Shown: positions 52,927-64,000 of the stretch, piece by piece
Numbering within the stretch: position 1 is the stretch's first letter
How the letters are laid out: every line of letters starts with the position of its first letter
Assembly (NCBI GenBank): GCA_039720395.1
Contig: CM077821.1
Span: 41,290,792 to 41,354,791, forward strand
Reading direction: 5' to 3'
Source: Liquidambar formosana
Lineage: Eukaryota > Streptophyta > Magnoliopsida > Saxifragales > Altingiaceae
Length of the DNA stretch: 64,000 nucleotides
Program-made: the position numbers and the translations under genes
The notes under the pieces: model-generated
Databases searched by the model: none
Told to the model about the DNA's origin: nothing
Seen by the model: only the letters and a program-made list of their open reading frames with translations

Positions 52927-54898
52927 ATGTCACCATGATCACTATTAATCCATACTACTTCCTCCATTCTTAATTAACTGTCCATTTTGAAAAAACACAT
53001 TTAAAAAAAAAAAAATAGAAAACCACTACAAAAATGCTTTCATATCAAATGAGATGACAAGGATGATATTAAATTTAAAAAATAAAAAAAAAATCCTAGT
53101 AGAATATTAGACGTTAATGGTTAGCATGTGATTGTTTACTTACCATACTAAGCAAGATGGCAAGGATGGTACTAAAAAATAAAAATAAAAATTCAAACCA
53201 TTATATAATAAAGCAATAACGTTTCACCGCATTATTGGACTTGCGGCTATATAAGAGTTTTGAGACAGGCCAAATCTATGATTAATAAAAAAAAAGGTAT
53301 AAATTAAAAAAAAAAAAAAAAAAGTAGGTGGGCAAGCTAAACCCCCAAGCCTTGTTGGCTCTACCTTTGGATGTATGTAATAGATGAGATAAGTTAGAAA
53401 GAGTTTGAATCATTTAAGACGATTAAACCCTACAATTTATATATTAGATTTGTGTCATTTCATGAGTTTCATTAACGCAGTTTACTCAACCATTCTTACA
53501 AGCGTTGATAATGTAATACCAAAAACGAAAGAAGATTCATCTATAATTATGAAACTGGTAAGGGTATAAGTGTAATTTAACCTTTTAATGTTTCGAAAAA
53601 TACACAATTTGCCTCCCTTGCATGGAACTCAACACCAGATTTTTTTTTTTTTTTTTCCCACTATCTACTAAGCGACTCTAAGAAGGCGTGTTGAGTGACT
53701 GATGGATGCTTCAATCCCCCTTCCGCCCTGAAGGGTGCTAAGAGTAGGAATTACTAAAAAAATAAAAAATGAGAATACCGTACTCACCTCACATTCTCAC
53801 AACAGTACAAATTACAAAATACATAAATTAATATTCTTTTTTTTCTTTACCAAAAAAATAAAAAAATAAAAAAAAAAACCTCTCTTTTTCTATTTTCTTC
53901 CCACTTCTCTCTCCCCTGTCTTACCCACCATACTGTCTCCCTCTTCAACCTTGCTGTATTACAAACAAATTATTATACGAATTAAATTAATCTCTCTCAA
54001 TTAAAAAAAGGTATAAAATTACTAAACATGATAGAGATATTATATCTTTTATGGTGAGAAAATTAAACTATTGATACACTAAATGCTCAATACTTTGCAG
54101 AGGTTATTTTGGAAAGAAGGAAAGAATCAAATGTAGATATAGAAAAAGAAAAAAAAAGTCAACATAATATTGGAGGATTTCTTTATGAAAAGGGATTTAC
54201 AGGAAAGGTGTTAAAATTTATTTATTTATTTATTTTTTTAAACGGGGAGAATTGAAGCAATTGGAAAGAAGGAAATAATTTGGTTGGCATCGAAAGTCCC
54301 ACGCCATTTGACTTAAAGGGGGGGATAGGATTTCAAAACTATTGCACTTCATAGAAATGAGATGAGAATAAATCACCTAAAAAGAAGGAATTGAATTAGG
54401 AACACATTTCACTACATCCAAAATGTCCAAAGTGAGAATTAATGGAGTCAAAATTTTTGCCGTCTCACTATAAAGGTTCCACACCCCCCGCCGGGGGCGC
54501 AGAGAGGGGGGGGGGGGATTGAAGGAGAAAAGGTCTCCCAATCTTTGGATTGGAACAGTTACCAACTTTGGGGAAAGGATTCTCTCCAATAACTGGACCA
54601 TACATGTGTGAGCCCCCCCTCACATGGATGGTTCAGATTTTACTAAACATGTCCAGTTACTGGAGAGGATCACCGCCCTCAACTTTGATATATCATTGTT
54701 TGTAAATAATTTTTTTTAAAAAAATTAAACATAAAATTAACATCCATTAAGTAAAATAAATAAACTAAAAAATAAAGGCCGTCAACAAGCAATAAATAAA
54801 AAACCAATACACATTTTAGATTTTCTCGGCAACCAAACTAGCAAATAATGAAGCTTTAAAAGAAAAAAACGCACCAACTAAGACTTGGGGGTGACTTA
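52927..54898. other. No gene seen
   Basis: AT-rich sequence with several A or T runs (53311-53329, 53641-53656, 53820-53880), one Stowaway-like end near 52960 (CTTCCTCCATTCTTAATTAA), and a G-rich tract at 54485-54520. No frame has recognisable coding features. Confidence 0.6.
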
Positions 54899-55199
54899 TG
54901 GCTTGTTTGGTTGTCCAATTCAAAATTAAATATTTTAAGAAATTTTACATAGTATTGAAGGCACACTCCATAATTTTGAATTAACAAATTCAAGAAAATG
55001 ATAATTATTATCACAAATAATAGTGGCAATTCAAAATAATGGTATTTCATGATTCCTTAAAATTAACTCTACAACATCAATTATGATAATAACTACAACA
55101 TTTTAAAATATTCTAATTCAAGGTGATAGATTTACACTTTCAATTCTATGTAAAATTACTTCAATTGTTTAATTTTGAATTGGACAACCAAACAGGCCC
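54899..55199. mobile_element. PIF/Harbinger-type MITE 2
   Basis: A 301-bp element with ends TGGCTTGTTTGGTTGTCCAA and, inverted, GGGCCTGTTTGGTTGTCCAA, both followed by TTCAAAATTAAA. Flanked by TTA (54896-54898 and 55200-55202). Confidence 0.75.
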
Positions 55200-55411
55200 T
55201 TAGTCTTCCTTCGTTCAAGTCGATCCAATTGAGAGAGAGATCAGTATTAGGTCTGATTAACGAAAGGGATAGAACAGCTCTAGATCTTGAGCAAAACTCC
55301 AAACTCAAAAGCCTTTCAAATTGGGATTTCTATTCTCATGAGTAGAGTGTGCCATCCATCCGTACACATCTCAATCGGGAAGAGAACCTCTTTTTTTGAG
55401 TAAAATTTTTA

Positions 55412-55683
55412 GGGTCTGTTTGGTCTTGAATTCGAAATTAAACAATTCAAAAAAATTTACATAGTATTGAAAGCATAAATCCATCACCTTGAATTATAAT
55501 ATTTTAAAATATTAGAATTATTACTATAATTAATGTTGTAGAATCAATTTTAAAAAATTCATGAAATATCATTATTTAAAATGTCTACTCTGATGATGAT
55601 CATCATATTTTGAATTTTAAAATTCAAAATGTTGTAATATTTTATAAAATTTCTTAAATTATTTAATTTTGAATTAGACATCC
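55412..55683. mobile_element. PIF/Harbinger-type MITE 3
   Basis: A 272-bp relative of MITE 2. Starts GGGTCTGTTTGGTCTTGAAT and ends, inverted, GGATGTCTAATTCAAAATT. Flanked by TTA (55409-55411 and 55684-55686). Confidence 0.65.
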
Positions 55684-55859
55684 TTAGTTTTCATTATTAC
55701 TTCTTATGGAACATCGCATCATCACTGTTTTGTATTTTATAATATTTAACTGGATTAACCAGTTGCCTATTGAATTGTAAAATGTGGAATCCACATGTTG
55801 ATAAATTAAATATGGTATGCAATTGACCCCTTCGCCATTGACCTTAACAACAACCCCAC

Positions 55860-55860
<1 letters not shown>

Positions 55861-55890
<30 letters not shown>

Positions 55891-55907
55891 AAAAAAAAAA
55901 AAAAAAA
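55861..55907. repeat. C20-A27 homopolymer junction
   Basis: Twenty C followed directly by twenty-seven A. It produces only an artefactual glycine/phenylalanine frame on the minus strand. Confidence 0.95.
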
Positions 55908-56117
55908 CCCTCAAAATACACGTTGCCTTCACGCATCATTACCAATGTATGAGTAGTTTCTTAGCAGTCACCTTATTTCCATCCGTTTAATTAGGAGGAC
56001 CTGAAGACTTCGAACTCGGTGCAGAATTGAAAAACTCAGCATCACATGGGTTAATTTCAGCAATCGGATTTAGTTTTTAAAGTTTCAGATTAAAAGATAA
56101 AAAAAAATTCCTCCTTA

Positions 56118-56490
56118 TGCTATGTATGGATTGAGAGAAATGGAGAAAAGAGAGGAGAAGAGAAGAGAAAGAAGAGAAAATGATTTTGTTTCCATTTCCC
56201 TTGTTTGGATTGTTAAGTTGAGAGAGAAGAGAAAAGAAATGGTGAGAAATGGAGAGAAAATTGAGCCATTTAGCTTTCGCTTAAAATTGGAGAGATTTGG
56301 AGAGAAATGAAAACAAAGATAATAAATGAGTGATGAAATGACAAATTTATCCCTCTACAATACTTGTTTAAAATGTAAAAAAAGGTAATAATATAATTGT
56401 GATTATTTTCTCTTCCCTTCTCTGTTTTAATGAGGTCTAACTAACCAAACAGGATGACTTCTCTCCATTTCTCTCAATTCATACATAATC
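56118..56490. mobile_element. TTA-flanked MITE 4
   Basis: A 373-bp element with ends TGCTATGTATGGATTGAGAG and, inverted, GATTATGTATGAATTGAGAG. Flanked by TTA (56115-56117 and 56491-56493). The interior is rich in GAGAGAAATGG. It lies 180 bp upstream of receptor kinase copy C. Confidence 0.65.
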
Positions 56491-56666
56491 TTAAGGTCGC
56501 TACAATCATTTCAATAACAACTTTTTGATGTTTTAATCCGAAAAGTCAAAAATTAAATCCACTTTTGAATTATCAACCAAGGGAGGTTGGTTGTGTGGTA
56601 CTTGTTAATAAATTTTCACTTAAAAACACTTTCGTCGCAAGGATGAATGAGCTGAAGTTTGTGCTA

Positions 56667-60804
<4,138 letters not shown>

Positions 60805-63671
60805 AGATATGGTTAAATTAAAGAAGTCTCTCGAATGATTTGGACATTAAATTACCTAGGATATATACGTATGTATTCACGGTCGTATTACGAAACTTTT
60901 ATATATGGTTATGAAATAGAAATTTTATTTTGATAAAGAAAAAAATTGTATAAATTATTTTTGTGTTATGGATGTTTACATGATTATAACTTTTAAGTAT
61001 TATGCATGTATTTTTGTCTCTCATTTCAGTTCACTTATACAATGCAAAATTAATAGAATAATTCATTCACTTAAGGATTAGGATCATATATACATGGGAC
61101 GTCACTAGTTTTACATACAATTTTTGACACAAGCTAATTCGTCAAATAATGAGCTGGAGTTTGATCATGTAAGTTTCTTTGGAAATTGTTATAAATCGTA
61201 AATTTAACGGCTTAGTATTGGGTCGAATTTTTAAATAAATAAATAAATAAATAAAAAATTAATTGTTTCCTGAACCTTCCTCTCCCTTACAGACCTAAAT
61301 GGGACTACACAGTCATGCAGTTCCATTTTTTTTTTTTTTTTTTGCTAAATTTAAATGGGTTCAAAACACTAACTATACTGATGAATTTCTACATTCAGAG
61401 GTTTAGGTAATGATCAAATTGGAGGTGGACTTAATGCCCGGCCAGATGGAAAGTTCAAGACCCAACTCAACCTCCAAAGGACTTAATTAAATTTCCTCAA
61501 ACTCTTTTGAAAGATCTATTTCACATTAAAAAATTCTTCTCTAGCTTATTTCCATTAGTAAATTCACATGAAGGATTTCCATGGTTGATGTTTTAAAAGA
61601 ATTTGAAGCTACATACCTACAATGCAGTTTTTCCATAAGTACTTTGCAAACCAATCAATTAAAAAAAAGTATGCCAATCACTGCGTCACTTTTGTTCCTG
61701 AGGTGTTAACGATGTCCAAACGCCGCATAATAATGCATTTTCATAACATTTCATCAACTGATAACTCACTAATGAATCGAATGAATATGTGAAATCTGCT
61801 TGCACTAATACTACCAGTGGACACGAACTAAAACCACATTCAAATCTTAAGATGTTCCCCTAAATTTGACAATGGCTCGACTCTGGCCCAGTTGGAATTG
61901 CACATAACAATATCAGGGACTGACCAAGAATGCTCTGATTAAATGAAGAGAATTACTTAAAAATTGCATGCTGTGTTTTCCCTCTACCAAGCGATCGAAT
62001 GGCTAGCCAGCAGTGAACCATGCACTGAGCTGGTGACGCTAATTGCCCTTCTCCTGAGTCAAGAAAGAGCCAACATAATTTTATTTTTTTTTAAAAGAGC
62101 TTAATGAAACTAGTTTATCAGAGAACGGTCTACAACATCTTGGGTCGATTTCAAACCCAATTAGAAATCTTCAGAACGAAACTTTAATGCATCAAGTAAC
62201 CAAGTTATGTTATAGAGCCGGACCAAGCATTCTTTACGTTTGGTTGATGGGATTAGGATGCGGGAAAACAAAAGTGAAGGATAGTTACACTATGTTTGGT
62301 TCATAGATTTTATGAGGGAAAGAAAATGTGTGGAAAATATAAAATTTTCTTGTGTTTGGTTGTTTAGGAAAAATGAGAGGAAAAAAAAAATGAATTCTCA
62401 AGGAAAGTGATTTTCTTATGTTTGGTTGTTGAGAGAAAAATGAAAGAAAAATCTAATGAGATAACACAAGCACAACCGTTAGTACCCCAAACCAAAAAAA
62501 AAGAAGAAAAATTAAAAATAAAACACAAACACAATCACAACTGAATACCTTCCCTTCTATTATGGTATACCCATCTTGCCAAAACACTTTGCTGCTTCAT
62601 TATTTTTTTTATTTTATTTTTTGCCAAATTACTTTCCTGAGTACTCATTGAACAAGGTACATCAAATTACAAAGACTAATTTTCCTTGCATCAAAATGAC
62701 CCTATTGAACAAATATTGCCAATAACACACATAAGCAAATGAGAAGCCATATCATAAACTAATAACAAAAACATAAAAGTCAAGGCTCAGTTTGGAGATT
62801 AAAAAGGTATAAGAGCTCTTTGCAATGTCTAAAATGGATGATTGGCATGGATAAACATCAGCTACACTCTCCATATTTTGATCCTTTACCAGATCCTAAT
62901 CATTTGATTACTTCATCACATCAAATAACCCATAACTTGTTAGAGAAAGCATCACATACTTCAATAATACATGGAATAGTCCAATGAATCTGTAAAATTC
63001 GTCAGAAAAGGCACAAAGCAAAACCAATTGGAATATTGTCATCTTCATGACTGACCAATTATAGTCTTGTGGAGAGACAATGGTGTGTGTTTCTGAAGTC
63101 CAATTGTTTAAAAATAAATAGATGAGGAAAAAAACAAGAACGCTTCAATTCTTAAGAAGGCTTAAACCCATGAAATCAAGATAAAATTTCTACAAGGAGA
63201 TGGCCTCATAATAACTTCCATTGCACTGCGTTTTCCAAGTGTAATATCAAGTTACATAAAAAGGCTTAAACCAATACACCAGCTCTCTATCAAAAAACAG
63301 AGAGAATAAAGTGAAAAAAGTTCAAAATAGAGATCAGGAGTCGACCAAAAGCAATCTATCCATCAACAAGCCTCTAGCACATAACAGTAGCCATCCTTAT
63401 ATATAGATGGAGATGTGATCCATTAACCACAAAGAAGAAGAAAAAAACAAGGCTGTATTGTAGGAATAAGCCCTGCCTTGAGAACCTGAATTCCTATTGC
63501 TTCATAATACATCCAAAGTTTCACATAATTAGATCAGTCACAGCACACTTGACCCAATATTCCACCAAAACATAGACAAATATAGTTCTACCAGTAAATG
63601 CAATTAGGAATCCAAAACATGTTGATCCCTTACAAAGTCGAAGGCAAACATGCACCCTTCAATGACATTTA

Positions 63672-63672
<1 letters not shown>
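60805..63672. other. No gene seen
   Basis: AT-rich intergenic DNA with a T run at 61327-61343 and a repeated TATGTTTGGTTG wording at 62300-62430, which may belong to a Harbinger-like MITE without clear ends. Frames are short and low in complexity. The right end (62.9-64 kb) may include a transcribed untranslated region of a gene beyond the window, but nothing supports a coding exon. Confidence 0.5.

Positions 63673-63711
<39 letters not shown>
63673..63711. repeat. Poly-A run of 39
   Basis: Thirty-nine uninterrupted A, with a T run of about 20 at 63829-63847. They flank about 120 bp in opposite sense, perhaps a retroposed sequence. No duplication was found. Confidence 0.8.
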
Positions 63712-63714
<3 letters not shown>

Positions 63715-64000
63715 GTTAACTTTTGTGCATCCCAAAAGTAATCCATTACAAAATCCACAATCTGTACAACATTCCCTTTGCATCCTTCCTATAAACTGGT
63801 TGAGCCCCAAACCTGCACAGAGAGATTTCTTTTTTTTTTTTTTTTTTAAATTTGTCATTTGGTGCATGTTTTTTCTCTTTATTCTTTGGTTGTATATGTT
63901 TACTGATCCATTATTCCATCACTGACCAGAATTTCATTCTTATGGTTACTTTAGTGAGGAGAAGGAAGAGCATATTAAGTCCTAAATAGCTAATTAAGTT

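Noticed and set aside
54377..54601. Minus-strand frame over the G-rich tract
   Set aside because: Short, low-complexity, no homology recognised, and interrupted by a homopolymer run.
56565..56666. Upstream start codon for receptor kinase copy C
   Set aside because: The sibling genes start at the ATG equivalent to 56667, followed by a signal peptide; the 34 extra residues would bury that signal and have no counterpart.
63604..63925. Poly-lysine/poly-phenylalanine frames at the right edge
   Set aside because: They arise from the poly-A and poly-T runs.

Overview
The window is nuclear DNA of a flowering plant, very probably a eudicot. The genes are split by AT-rich introns with GT-AG borders, most of the sequence is transposon debris, and the recognisable families are plant ones: a class III terpene synthase, S-domain (G-type lectin) receptor kinases, a PPR fragment and an endogenous pararetrovirus. 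I cannot name the species.

Layout. 1-2.2 kb: a PPR relic and a Helitron-like element. 3.57-9.38 kb (minus strand): a complete seven-exon terpene synthase that adds up to 585 codons, with a hairpin MITE and a hAT-type MITE in its introns. 9.4-17.1 kb: no gene, but MULE-, mariner- and SINE-like elements, then the old 5' flank of a receptor kinase. 17,114-32,567: two roughly 7.45-kb copies of a caulimovirid genome in inverted orientation around a 540-bp rearranged spacer. The whole unit begins TAGGGATGGCAAT, ends with the inverse, and lies between two copies of the octamer ACATGGAG. 32.9-36.9 kb: receptor kinase copy A, a pseudogene cut off from its 5' flank by the viral unit. 37.2-48.2 kb: a second duplicated block holding copy B, a relic broken by Helitron-like sequence and a 2.6-kb solo-LTR-like element. 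48.75-52.09 kb: the only receptor kinase gene that reads through (seven exons, 800 aa). 56.67-60.80 kb: receptor kinase copy C, complete except for a 4-nt insertion in a kinase exon. 60.8-64 kb: no gene seen.

How it fits together. Copies A, B, C and the intact gene form a tandem array of S-domain receptor kinases in which duplication, transposon insertion and small indels have left one apparently working member. Copy B keeps the unoccupied version of the site where the viral unit went in. That makes the insertion readable: an 8-bp duplication and hAT-like ends around an inverted viral dimer, about 20 bp upstream of copy A's start codon. The virus has the domain order coat protein - movement protein - protease - RT - RNase H in one long frame, followed by a second ORF that I cannot assign. 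Both arms carry several frame breaks, so neither encodes a full polyprotein. The inverted arrangement would fold into a long double-stranded RNA if transcribed across, so a small-RNA role is plausible but unproven.

All intron borders, element ends and target duplications were read by eye. No database search or alignment was run.
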